A stretch of 10,281 nucleotides of DNA. Source: Paracoccaceae bacterium (GTDB lineage: Bacteria > Pseudomonadota > Alphaproteobacteria > Rhodobacterales > Rhodobacteraceae). Position numbers and translations under genes: made by a program. The notes beneath the pieces were generated by a model. The model was not told where the DNA came from and ran no database searches. It saw nothing but the letters and a program-made list of their open reading frames with translations. This document shows, one piece after another, positions 1 to 6,204 of the stretch. Where the stretch lies: positions 2,429 through 12,709 of the forward strand of contig DQCI01000233.1 in the NCBI GenBank assembly GCA_003545125.1. The letters run 5' to 3'. Numbering within the stretch: the first letter of the stretch is position 1; the number at the start of each line of letters is the position of its first letter.

Positions 1-38
1 GCGCCGTTGCCGTTCTGTGTGGCGGTCTCGTCGGTCAT
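1..38 (-). CDS. 5' end of a gene after the RND adaptor, probably the RND efflux permease (partial)
   Basis: Only twelve complete codons lie in the window, reading MTDETATQNGNG before the edge. The ATG has a good ribosome binding site, GGAG at 44-47, five bases upstream. The gene begins 28 bases after the adaptor stop codon on the same strand, so the two are almost certainly cotranscribed. In adaptor-first RND operons the next gene is usually the large inner-membrane pump of the AcrB/HAE-1 or related family, which often starts with a short polar stretch before its first membrane helix. The visible residues are polar and fit this, but they do not prove it. The permease call is therefore based on position only. 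Confidence 0.6.
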   Translation of the reverse strand, partial: MTDETATQNGNG

Positions 39-66
39 ATCAGCTCCAGGATCTCCCTTGTCTCAC

Positions 67-1227
67 CTAATGCCCTGAAATCAGGGCAGAAGGCGGAGAA
101 AGGATCACCGTCTCGCCACCGACGAGACCGGAGATAACGGAGATCGTGCCATTGGCGAGCGGATAGCCGACGCGCACGATGCGAAGCGAGGGTTTGCCGC
201 CGTCGAGCAGGAAGACCGCCGGCAGGCTGCCGCGCCAGACCAGCGCTTCCATCGGCACGGAGGTCTGCCCCTGGGTCGGGACAGAGGCATCCGGCACGGT
301 CACCTCGGCATACATGCCGGGACCGCCGGACGTGCCCACGGGCAGGTCGAACTTGACCGTGACGGTGTGGCGCTTGGGATCCGCGACCGGGTAGATCTGG
401 GCCACCCGGGCCTCGATGGCGCCACCGCCACTGTCGAGCCGCGCCGGCACCAGCATGCCTTCCGAAAGGCCGGCCGCGAGCCGCACCGGCACATCGGCCT
501 CGATGCGCAGGTAGTCGATGAAGGCGTAGTCGATCAGCGGCATGCCCGGCTGCACCGTGTCGCCGACCTCGATATGCTTGCGCATGATGATGCCGTCGAA
601 AGCCGCCGCGGCCTGGAAATCTTGCAGCGTCGCGTCGATGGCTTCGAGGTTGGCCTGGGCGGCCGCGAGACCCGAGGACGCCTGATCGACGCCGACGCCC
701 TGGGCATAGAGATCGGCCTGGCGTTCAAGCCCGCTGTCGGACTGGCCCATGACTTCGGAGAAGCCGCGGGTGAAGAACTGGTCGAAGGTGGCCGGGATGC
801 CCATGCCGGGAAAGCCGGTGACCGAGTTCACGCGCGGCGAATAGAGCTCGCGCGAATACTGCATGTAGGAGTTGCGCAGCGCCGCCTCGGCCTGGGAGAT
901 CTGGCTGATCGCCGCCCGGCGCTGGGCCTGGACGTTGGCATCGTCGATCTTGACGAGGACCTCGCCGGTCTCGGCCCTGTGGCCCTCGACACCGGCCAAA
1001 TAGGTGATCCGTCCGGGCACCTGGGCGGAGACGGTGATCTCCTTGTAGGGGATGACGGTTCCGCCGACGATGGCCGAGCCACCGACCTGCGACACCATGA
1101 CGGGGGCTGTCCGGTAGCCCCCGGGCGATGTCGTCCCCGAATGGTCCTGCGAAACTGCTGCCGAGCCGGTGAGGACTGCCGCTGCGAATGCCGCCAGGAC
1201 GGGTGCGATTCTCGTGATTCTCAGCAT
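67..1227 (-). CDS. RND efflux periplasmic adaptor subunit (membrane fusion protein, HlyD/AcrA type)
   Basis: The 386-residue protein is the periplasmic bridge of a tripartite efflux pump, linking an inner-membrane RND permease to an outer-membrane channel. Residues 1-26 form a signal peptide with no lipobox cysteine, so it is probably soluble or held by the pump rather than a lipoprotein. The first half of the lipoyl-like domain is at about 62-95 (PGRITYLAGVEGHRAETGEVLVKID). A helical hairpin spans about 97-207, the second lipoyl half is at 208-235 (FDGIIMRKHIEVGDTVQPG), and a beta-barrel and membrane-proximal domain follow to the C-terminus. The hairpin is broken by an unusual Gly/Pro/Phe-rich insert at about 129-165 (SPRVNSVTGFPGMGIPATF and onward). 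The start is supported by a near-perfect Shine-Dalgarno sequence, GAAAGGAGGAGGG, directly before the ATG. Substrate cannot be read from the sequence. The following gene is expected to be the pump. Confidence 0.88.
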   Translation of the reverse strand: MLRITRIAPVLAAFAAAVLTGSAAVSQDHSGTTSPGGYRTAPVMVSQVGGSAIVGGTVIPYKEITVSAQVPGRITYLAGVEGHRAETGEVLVKIDDANVQAQRRAAISQISQAEAALRNSYMQYSRELYSPRVNSVTGFPGMGIPATFDQFFTRGFSEVMGQSDSGLERQADLYAQGVGVDQASSGLAAAQANLEAIDATLQDFQAAAAFDGIIMRKHIEVGDTVQPGMPLIDYAFIDYLRIEADVPVRLAAGLSEGMLVPARLDSGGGAIEARVAQIYPVADPKRHTVTVKFDLPVGTSGGPGMYAEVTVPDASVPTQGQTSVPMEALVWRGSLPAVFLLDGGKPSLRIVRVGYPLANGTISVISGLVGGETVILSPPSALISGH

Positions 1228-1260
1228 CCCTCCTCCTTTCAGTCAGGCCCAGATTGTTTT

Positions 1261-1280
1261 GGCGCTGAAGCCCCTGCGCC
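1261..1280 (-). other. Inverted repeat in the adaptor gene's 5' leader
   Basis: GGCGC and GCGCC are separated by ten bases, so the mRNA leader of the adaptor gene can form a small stem-loop about 35 bases upstream of the start codon. Its function is unknown. It has no U-run and does not look like a terminator. Confidence 0.3.
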
Positions 1281-1316
1281 TTCTTTTGCGCAAGTATATT
1301 GGCGGCTCACGAAATT

Positions 1317-1345
1317 TCATTACCTTTTTGCGGCGCAATACGCAA
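1317..1345 (-). promoter_or_regulatory. Candidate promoter of the RND adaptor operon with overlapping dyad
   Basis: Read on the minus strand, TTGCGT (1345-1340) is followed after 17 bases by TAATGA (1322-1317), a plausible sigma-70 type -35/-10 pair in a locally AT-rich stretch. The -35 box lies inside a dyad, TTGCG-N8-CGCAA at 1328-1345, which could be an operator. Position about 90 bases before the ATG leaves a leader containing the stem at 1261-1280. The assignment is by eye only. Confidence 0.4.
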
Positions 1346-1412
1346 CAACTTATTTGAATTTGTGAATAGTACCGAGTGTCGCAGGCTGCTGGCCGATTGT
1401 TGACCCTACGGC

Positions 1413-1443
1413 AACAAAAAACCGCGCCGAAACTGGCGCGGTT
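1413..1443 (-). terminator. Rho-independent terminator after the Met-rich protein gene
   Basis: On the minus strand a perfect 9-bp stem, AACCGCGCC (1443-1435) with GGCGCGGTT (1428-1420), closes a six-base loop and is followed at once by TTTTTGTTG. This is a classic intrinsic terminator for the gene ending at 1574. It separates that gene transcriptionally from the adaptor gene, whose candidate promoter lies just beyond it. Confidence 0.8.
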
Positions 1444-1495
1444 GTAATTGTCAACTCACTAAATTGACGCAGCCAGTGCCTGCCCGGATCCGCGC

Positions 1496-1558
1496 CCCGT
1501 TTCGTGGCCCGTTTCGTGGCCCGATCCGCGCGCCTCCCGCTCCCGGACCCGGACCCCA
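1496..1558. repeat. Short tandem repeats downstream of the Met-rich gene
   Basis: The 12-mer CCCGTTTCGTGG occurs twice in direct tandem (1496-1507 and 1508-1519), followed by a partial third copy beginning CCCG. Slightly further on, CCCGGA is repeated twice in tandem (about 1542-1553). These look like replication-slippage products in non-coding DNA. No function is suggested. Confidence 0.6.
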
Positions 1559-1573
1559 AGCGCGACACCTGTC

Positions 1574-2050
1574 TCAGAACGGGAACATCATCGACATCGG
1601 GTTGGAAAACGCATTGCCCATGCGCCCCACATCCATGGTCATTCGGTTCATCGCCGCGTTCATGCCGTAGATAGACCCGGACATCGACGTGACGCCTTTC
1701 TCCATCCGGTCGATATCGCCGGCCATCAAACCGACGGCCTCGTCCATGGTTCCGATCTCGCCGGCCATGACCCCGATTGCTCCGTCCATCGAACCGATGG
1801 TCTCGGTCATTGTGTCCATCGTCATGGTGATCCGGACCATGGAATCCGTCATGGTGCCCATGTATTGGGCCATGACATGCGCGTCGGCAACGGCCCCTTT
1901 CAGGCTCTCGTTCATCTCGGTCATCGTGTCGGTCATGGTGTAGACCTGCCGGGCCATGCCGTACATCACCCAGGTGAACAGCGCCATCACCACCACGATC
2001 AGGAACGTGGTCACGACGATGAAGCCGCCGCTTGTTGCCCTACGGTACAT
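1574..2050 (-). CDS. Unrecognised membrane-anchored Met-rich heptad-repeat (coiled-coil) protein
   Basis: I do not recognise this 158-residue protein. Residues 1-9 are short and basic (MYRRATSGG). Residues 10-30 form one hydrophobic helix, so the rest is probably periplasmic or cytoplasmic depending on topology; Arg3-Arg4 before the helix favour an N-in orientation with a periplasmic tail. From residue 29 to 144 the chain follows an unbroken seven-residue pattern. Position d is residue 32, 39, 46 and so on up to 144: 15 of these 17 sites are Met, the exceptions being Ala53 and Ile74. Position a is Ile, Val, Met, Leu or Ala. There are 28 Met and no Cys. This predicts a long, Met-cored coiled coil. 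The start is chosen at the ATG with GGGAGG four to five bases upstream; a longer upstream frame gives low-complexity GC-driven sequence. The gene has its own terminator but lies beside an RND adaptor, so a role linked to that pump or to metal or oxidant handling is possible but unproven. Confidence 0.8.
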   Translation of the reverse strand: MYRRATSGGFIVVTTFLIVVVMALFTWVMYGMARQVYTMTDTMTEMNESLKGAVADAHVMAQYMGTMTDSMVRITMTMDTMTETIGSMDGAIGVMAGEIGTMDEAVGLMAGDIDRMEKGVTSMSGSIYGMNAAMNRMTMDVGRMGNAFSNPMSMMFPF

Positions 2051-2079
2051 ACCACCTCCCTTTCGGCCTGCCGCCGAGA

Positions 2080-2085
2080 CGTATA
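2080..2085 (-). promoter_or_regulatory. Possible -10 element of the Met-rich protein gene
   Basis: The minus strand reads TTTTTGCTATACG about 35 bases before the start codon, giving a -10-like TATACG inside a small AT-rich patch of otherwise very GC-rich DNA. No good -35 box sits at the expected distance, so this is a weak call. Confidence 0.25.
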
Positions 2086-2298
2086 GCAAAAACACTATCT
2101 GTACCAGTCCCCTGTGGTCGCAGAGTCCGGGCACCCCGGGGCGGGCCAAAAAGCGTGCCTCTCCTTGCGGCCCGGCCCCGCCCTTCCCGGACGCGCCCGC
2201 GTCGCGGCCCAAAAGCGCGGCGCCAGGGCCCCAGCCGGGTCGCGCCCAGGTCGCGCCGGCCACCGGAAACGCTTGATCTTTGCGCGCGTCCGGCCCAA

Positions 2299-2349
2299 GT
2301 GTCATGCATCTGTCACGGCCGCCCGGCGGCCGGCTGTTCTGTATGACAC
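2299..2349. promoter_or_regulatory. Inverted-repeat cluster upstream of nadA, possible operator
   Basis: GTGTCAT (2299-2305) is matched by its exact reverse complement ATGACAC (2343-2349). A second TGTCA starts 11 bases, one helical turn, after the first (2300 and 2311). Between the arms is a perfect 7-bp stem with a three-base loop, CGGCCGC-CCG-GCGGCCG at 2316-2332. The cluster ends 23 bases before the nadA start. It could be an operator for an NAD-pathway regulator or an mRNA structure. The responsible factor is unknown. Confidence 0.35.
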
Positions 2350-2372
2350 CGGATGACGCCCGGGGGGGACCC

Positions 2373-3425
2373 ATGTTCGACTTCGCCCGTATGCGCGATG
2401 AACTCGCGGACCACTACGATCTCGCGCCCGATCCGGCGCTCGCCAGCAAGATGTCCGACATCTACGAGACGATGGACCGGGTGGTGAACCCGGTCGACTG
2501 GGCCCGGCACGCGCCCTACGTCGCCGCGATCAACAAGCTCAAGAACGAGAAGAACGCGGTCATCCTCGCGCACAACTACATGACGCCCGAAATCTACCAC
2601 GGCGTATCCGACTTTTTCGGCGACAGCCTTCAGCTCGCGATCGAGGCGACGAAGGCCGAAGAGGACATCATCGTCCAGTGCGGTGTGCACTTCATGGCGG
2701 AAACCTCGAAGATCCTGAACCCCGCGAAAACTGTGCTGATCCCGGACGTGGAAGCCGGCTGTTCGCTGGCCGAGAGCATCACCGCCGAAGGCATCGCCGA
2801 GATGCGGGCGAAGTATCCGGGCGCGCCGGTGGTCTCCTACGTCAACACCACCGCCGAGGTGAAGGCCGCCTCCGACATCTGTTGCACCTCGTCCAACGCC
2901 GCCGCTATCGTGCGCGCGCTGCCGGACAAGACCATCATCATGACCCCCGACCAGTACCTCGCCCAGAACGTCGCCAACGAGGTGCCTGAAAAGAACGTGG
3001 TCTGGTGGGAAGGCTCCTGCATCGTCCACGAGCAATACACCGCCCAGGACATCCGCGATTTCCGCGAGTGGCACCCGACGACCCGGATCATCACCCACCC
3101 CGAATGCCCGCCCGACGTGGTCGCCGAGAGCGATTTCTCGGGCTCCACAAGCGGCATCATCACCTATGTGCGGGACGAAATGCCCGAGCACGCGATGCTG
3201 GTGACCGAGTGCTCGATGGCGTCCAATATCGCCGACGAGCTGCCCGAGGTCGATTTCGTCGGCCCCTGCAACATGTGCCCGTACATGAAAAAGATCACGC
3301 TCGAGAAGATCCTGTGGTCGCTGCATGCCGGCGAGCAGGAAGTGCAGGTCGACCCCGAGGTCGCGAAAAAGGCCCGCCTGGCCGTGGAGCGGATGATCGA
3401 CATGAGCCGCGAGCTTGGCATCTGA
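2373..3425 (+). CDS. nadA: Quinolinate synthase NadA
   Basis: NadA condenses iminoaspartate with dihydroxyacetone phosphate to quinolinate, using an oxygen-sensitive [4Fe-4S] cluster in the cytoplasm. At 350 residues it has normal family length. Visible hallmarks are AHNYMTPEIYHGVSDFFGDS (67-86), CGVHFMAET (103-111), EAGCSLAES (127-135), YVNTTAEVKA (157-166), CTSSNA (171-176), GSCIVHEQY (214-222), HPECPPDVV (242-250), SGSTSGI (256-262) and CNMCPYMKKITL (299-310). The likely cluster ligands are Cys103, Cys216 and Cys302. The start is taken at the ATG giving MFDFARMRDE, preceded by a G-rich stretch (2362-2369) that can serve as ribosome binding site; an in-frame ATG at 2343 would add ten residues. 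It is the first gene of nadABC, with nadB following 31 bases after the stop. Confidence 0.96.
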   Translation: MFDFARMRDELADHYDLAPDPALASKMSDIYETMDRVVNPVDWARHAPYVAAINKLKNEKNAVILAHNYMTPEIYHGVSDFFGDSLQLAIEATKAEEDIIVQCGVHFMAETSKILNPAKTVLIPDVEAGCSLAESITAEGIAEMRAKYPGAPVVSYVNTTAEVKAASDICCTSSNAAAIVRALPDKTIIMTPDQYLAQNVANEVPEKNVVWWEGSCIVHEQYTAQDIRDFREWHPTTRIITHPECPPDVVAESDFSGSTSGIITYVRDEMPEHAMLVTECSMASNIADELPEVDFVGPCNMCPYMKKITLEKILWSLHAGEQEVQVDPEVAKKARLAVERMIDMSRELGI

Positions 3426-3456
3426 CCCCTGCGAAGACCCGGTTCGAGGAACGCCC

Positions 3457-5031
3457 ATGGCCCGAGAAATCGAAACCCAACGCATCGTGATCGTCGGTGC
3501 CGGCCTCGGCGCGCTCTATGCCGCGCTCGAACTGGCGCCGCGCCCGGTCTTGATGATCTCGCCCGAGACCCTCGGCGAAGGCGCCTCCTCGGCGTGGGCG
3601 CAGGGCGGCATTGCCGCCGCGATGGACGCCTCTGACAGCCCCGCGGCGCATGCGGCCGACACGGTGGCCGCGGGCGCGGGCACCGTCGACCCGGCGGTCG
3701 CCGCGATGGTCACCGAACACGCCCGAGACCTTATCGAAGACCTCACCGAGATCGGCACGCCTTTCGACCGCACCGCCGAGGGCGGCTACGTGATGAGCCT
3801 CGAAGCGGCGCATTCGATGCCCCGCGTGGTGCGGATACAGGGAGACCAGGCCGGCGCGCAGATCATGGAAACCCTGATTGCCGAGGTGAGGAACGCGCCT
3901 TCGGTGCAGGTCGCCGAGCGCACGCTGGCGACCGGGCTCGAGGTCGAGGACGGTCGGGTCACCGGTGTCTGGATCCGCGCGGCCGGCAAAGGCACCGGCC
4001 CGGTGCTGATCCGCACCCCGGCCGTCTTGCTGGCGGGCGGCGGCTCGGGCGGGCTGTTCGCGCTCACCACCAACCCGCCGCGCATTCGCGGCCAGGTCAT
4101 CGGCCTCGCGGCCCGCGCCGGTGCGGTGATAGCGGATGCGGAGTTCGTCCAGTTCCACCCGACCGCGATGGACGTGGGCGAAGACCCCGCCCCGCTCGCC
4201 ACCGAGGCCCTGCGCGGCGAAGGCGCCTGGCTCGTCAATGCAGACGGCCACCGGTTCATGCTCGACATCGACGACCGCGGCGAGCTTGCGCCGCGCGACA
4301 TCGTCGCGCGCGGCATCTTCGCCGAAACGCAAGCCGGGCGGCGCCCGGCCCTCGACACCCGCGACGCCCTTGGGGCAGAGATCCTGACCCGTTTCCCGGC
4401 CGTGGCCGAAGCCTGTGCACGCACCGGGATTGATCCTGTAACACAGACTATCCCGGTCGCCTGTGCCGCGCATTACCACATGGGCGGGGTCGAGACCGGG
4501 ATGGAAGGCAGCGCGAGCCTCGATCGTCTCTGGGTCTGCGGCGAGGCAGCCTCGACGGGCCTGCACGGCGCCAACCGGCTCGCCTCGAACGGGTTGCTGG
4601 AAGCGGTCGTCTACGCCCGCCTTGCGGCCCAGGACATCGCCCGCAAGGTGCCCAAAGCCCCCGCCGATGTCGCGCCGGTCGCGATCGACTTTCAGGGCGC
4701 GGGCACGGATGTCTATTCCTCCAGCTCGATGCAGGCCCTGCGCGATGTCATGACCAACAAGGTCGGCGTGCTGCGCGACGAGGCGGGGCTGCGCCTGGCG
4801 CTGGCGGAGATCGCCACGCTGGAAGCCGCCGAGGCGGGCTCGATCACCTTCGCCAACATGTGCGCGACCGCAACCCTGATCACCGCCGCCGCGCTGGTGC
4901 GCCGCGAATCGCGCGGCGGCCATTACCGCACCGACTACCCGCAGACCGACCCGACCCAGGCCGAACGCAGCCGGATGACGCTTGCCCAGGCCCTGGAGAT
5001 CCGCGCCTCCGTCGTGAAGGAGCTGTCATGA
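3457..5031 (+). CDS. nadB: L-aspartate oxidase NadB
   Basis: NadB is the FAD enzyme that oxidises L-aspartate to iminoaspartate, the unstable substrate of NadA. The 524-residue protein has the N-terminal dinucleotide motif GAGLGA (14-19), SSAWAQGGIAAAM (44-56), the mobile capping-domain segment EAAHSMPRVV (116-125), FVQFHPTAMD (230-239), GELAPRDIVARGI (275-287, with the active-site Arg280), HYHMGG (339-344) and the FAD-binding C-terminal motif WVCGEAASTGLHGANRLASNG (359-379). These distinguish it from succinate dehydrogenase flavoprotein in this context. The start is the ATG with GAGGA eight bases upstream; a TTG at 3415 overlapping nadA would add 14 non-conserved residues. Its last codons overlap the nadC start as ATGA, which implies translational coupling. 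Confidence 0.96.
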   Translation: MAREIETQRIVIVGAGLGALYAALELAPRPVLMISPETLGEGASSAWAQGGIAAAMDASDSPAAHAADTVAAGAGTVDPAVAAMVTEHARDLIEDLTEIGTPFDRTAEGGYVMSLEAAHSMPRVVRIQGDQAGAQIMETLIAEVRNAPSVQVAERTLATGLEVEDGRVTGVWIRAAGKGTGPVLIRTPAVLLAGGGSGGLFALTTNPPRIRGQVIGLAARAGAVIADAEFVQFHPTAMDVGEDPAPLATEALRGEGAWLVNADGHRFMLDIDDRGELAPRDIVARGIFAETQAGRRPALDTRDALGAEILTRFPAVAEACARTGIDPVTQTIPVACAAHYHMGGVETGMEGSASLDRLWVCGEAASTGLHGANRLASNGLLEAVVYARLAAQDIARKVPKAPADVAPVAIDFQGAGTDVYSSSSMQALRDVMTNKVGVLRDEAGLRLALAEIATLEAAEAGSITFANMCATATLITAAALVRRESRGGHYRTDYPQTDPTQAERSRMTLAQALEIRASVVKELS

Positions 5032-5876
5032 GCTTCGCCACCCTGCCCGACCTGGTACTGGACCCGATGATCCGTGCGGCGCTGATGGAAGACCTCGGCC
5101 AAAACGGCGACATCACGACGCGATCTGTGATCCCTGCCGACGCGCGCTACACCGCGCGGCTCAATGCCCGCGCAAACGGCAGGGTGTCGGGCATGCAGAT
5201 CGCGCGCATCGCCTTTCACCTCGTCGATCCCGCGTTGAAGGTCGCGACCCTGGTGGCGGACGGCGCGGCCTGCGCCAAGGGCCAGACGCTGATGACCATC
5301 GAGGGGTCCGCCGCCTCGATCCTGTCGGCGGAACGGGTGGCGCTCAACTTCGCCGGGCGCCTATCGGGCATCGCCAGCCTGACAGCACTGTTCGTGGCCG
5401 AAACCGCGGGCACCGCCACCCGCGTCACCTGCACCCGCAAGACCACGCCGGGACTGCGCACGGTCGAGAAGCTCGCGGTGCTGCATGGCGGCGGCTTCAA
5501 CCACCGCTTCAGCCTGTCGGATGCGATCCTGATCAAGGACAACCACATCGCCGCCGCGGGCGGCGTGCGCGCGGTGCTGGAGGCGACCAAGGCGGTGGCA
5601 AGCCACATGGTCAAGGTCGAGATCGAGGTCGACCGGCTCGACCAGCTGACCGAGGTGCTGAAGGTCGGTGGCGCCGATGTGGTGCTGCTCGACAACATGG
5701 ACACCCCGACCCTGCGCGAGGCGGTGGCGATGGCGAGCGGCGCGGTCACGCTCGAGGCCTCCGGCAACATGGTGCTGGACCGGATCGCCGAGGTCGCCGC
5801 GACCGGGGTCGACTACATCTCCTCGGGCGCGCTCACCCATTCGGCGAAGACCCTCGACCTCGGGCTCGACTTCTGA
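5028..5876 (+). CDS. nadC: Nicotinate-nucleotide pyrophosphorylase (carboxylating) NadC
   Basis: NadC converts quinolinate and PRPP to nicotinate mononucleotide with loss of CO2, completing the pathway begun by NadB and NadA. The 282-residue length is typical. Motifs are EDLGQNGDITT (21-31), ERVALNFAGRLSGIA (102-116), TCTRKTTPGLR (134-144), VLHGGGFNHRFSLSDAILIKDNHI (151-174, split by family into the GGGxxHR and IKDNH substrate-binding blocks), VEIEV (197-201), LLDNM (220-224) and EASGN (243-247). Substrate-binding residues Arg103, Arg137, Lys138, His159, Arg160 and Lys170 are present. The ATG overlaps the nadB stop, and AAGGAG at 5017-5022 serves as ribosome binding site. No clear intrinsic terminator follows. 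Confidence 0.96.
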   Translation: MSFATLPDLVLDPMIRAALMEDLGQNGDITTRSVIPADARYTARLNARANGRVSGMQIARIAFHLVDPALKVATLVADGAACAKGQTLMTIEGSAASILSAERVALNFAGRLSGIASLTALFVAETAGTATRVTCTRKTTPGLRTVEKLAVLHGGGFNHRFSLSDAILIKDNHIAAAGGVRAVLEATKAVASHMVKVEIEVDRLDQLTEVLKVGGADVVLLDNMDTPTLREAVAMASGAVTLEASGNMVLDRIAEVAATGVDYISSGALTHSAKTLDLGLDF

Positions 5877-6000
5877 GCCTGCGCCAACTCTTGCCGGAAA
5901 CACGTGGAAGGGATCGATTGCCGGATCCGGCGGGCGGGCGCGGCGACCCGCGCGAGGCCCGCGGCGCGGCATCGTTCGTGCGCGCACCTTCCCCTTCCTA

Positions 6001-6044
6001 GTTTCCTAGGAAACCGGCCTCTGTTTCCTAGGAAACCGGTCAGC
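6001..6044. promoter_or_regulatory. Two tandem perfect 14-bp palindromes spaced 22 bp, probable operator
   Basis: GTTTCCTAGGAAAC is a perfect palindrome and occurs at 6001-6014 and again at 6023-6036. The identity extends to 17 bases (GTTTCCTAGGAAACCGG), and the repeat unit is 22 bp, close to two helical turns. An additional TTCCTAG half-site directly precedes the first copy. Two symmetrical sites on the same DNA face strongly suggest cooperative binding by a dimeric regulator. They lie just upstream of a candidate promoter for the sugar dehydrogenase gene. Together they could also form a 14-bp RNA stem with an 8-base loop, but no T-run follows. The binding protein is unknown. Confidence 0.6.
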
Positions 6045-6045
6045 G

Positions 6046-6075
6046 TTGGACACGTGAAAGCCTCATGATTGCAAT
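6046..6075 (+). promoter_or_regulatory. Candidate promoter of the sugar dehydrogenase gene
   Basis: TTGGAC (6046-6051) is followed after 18 bases by TGCAAT (6070-6075). Both are moderate matches to the sigma-70 consensus. The position right after the paired palindromes makes it the best candidate, leaving a leader of roughly 120 bases before the start codon. Confidence 0.3.
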
Positions 6076-6204
6076 GCCTTGACCATACCGCGCCCGAAAC
6101 CCGCCGGTTACCGGGCATCCAGCCCCAGTGACCTCACGCCACGCTTTTGTGATCCCGAATTTCTCCCGCCACGTCTAAACTAAGCCCCCGAAATCGGAGT
6201 GCTC

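Larger units (their letters stand above)
1228..1573. other. Intergenic region between the Met-rich protein gene and the adaptor gene (346 bp)
   Basis: This stretch has no convincing gene. It contains the adaptor promoter and leader at the 1228-1370 side, the terminator of the Met-rich gene near 1413-1443, and a GC-rich, repeat-bearing stretch at about 1490-1560 just after the Met-rich gene's stop codon. Predicted open frames here run through terminator and repeats and have no ribosome binding site or recognisable sequence. Confidence 0.7.
2051..2372. other. Divergent intergenic region between the Met-rich gene and nadA (322 bp)
   Basis: The region separates two divergent genes and should hold both promoters. 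Its Met-rich-gene side has the TATACG patch. The centre (about 2110-2270) is extremely GC-rich with no recognisable gene. The nadA side has the inverted repeats listed separately. Several frames stay open here on both strands, but their translations are Pro/Arg/Gly/Ala-rich with no ribosome binding sites, as expected from GC bias. I could not place a convincing nadA promoter. Confidence 0.6.
5877..6204. other. Intergenic region between nadC and the sugar dehydrogenase gene (328 bp)
   Basis: No gene is supported here. The region holds a 12-bp perfect palindrome GCCGGATCCGGC (5920-5931), the pair of 14-bp palindromes at 6001-6036, a candidate promoter at 6046-6075 and a small dyad CCGGT-T-ACCGG (6104-6114). 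No hairpin followed by a T-run was found to end the nadABC transcript. Confidence 0.6.

Noticed and set aside
367..1365. Long plus-strand open frame (332 codons) opposite the RND adaptor
   Set aside because: Its translation is His/Asp/Gly/Arg-rich, typical of antisense frames in GC-rich genes, while the minus-strand frame has clear adaptor domains and a strong ribosome binding site.
1496..1558. Short tandem repeats considered as a CRISPR-like or attachment site
   Set aside because: Repeat units are only 6 and 12 bp with no spacers, no adjacent cas or integrase gene, and no tRNA.
1689..1943. Plus-strand open frame rich in Met, Ser, Ile and Pro within the Met-rich gene
   Set aside because: It is the mirror of the periodic ATG codons on the minus strand (CAT repeated with a 21-base period). 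It has no ribosome binding site and is not an independent gene.
2051..2374. N-terminal extension of the Met-rich protein by about 108 residues in the same frame
   Set aside because: The extension is Gly/Pro/Arg/Ala-rich without recognisable features and runs through the divergent promoter region into the nadA start. The ATG at 2050 has an excellent ribosome binding site and directly precedes the membrane helix.
2313..4923. Long minus-strand open frames opposite nadA and nadB
   Set aside because: These are GC-bias shadows. The plus strand encodes complete NadA and NadB with all family motifs.
5920..5931. 12-bp palindrome GCCGGATCCGGC after nadC as a terminator
   Set aside because: A self-complementary sequence with no loop and no T-run. 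It is also common by chance in GC-rich DNA.
6001..6036. Paired palindromes considered as the nadABC terminator
   Set aside because: They can form a 14-bp stem, but the following bases are CGGTCAGC with no T-run, and the stem is AT-containing and symmetrical within each copy, which fits an operator pair better.
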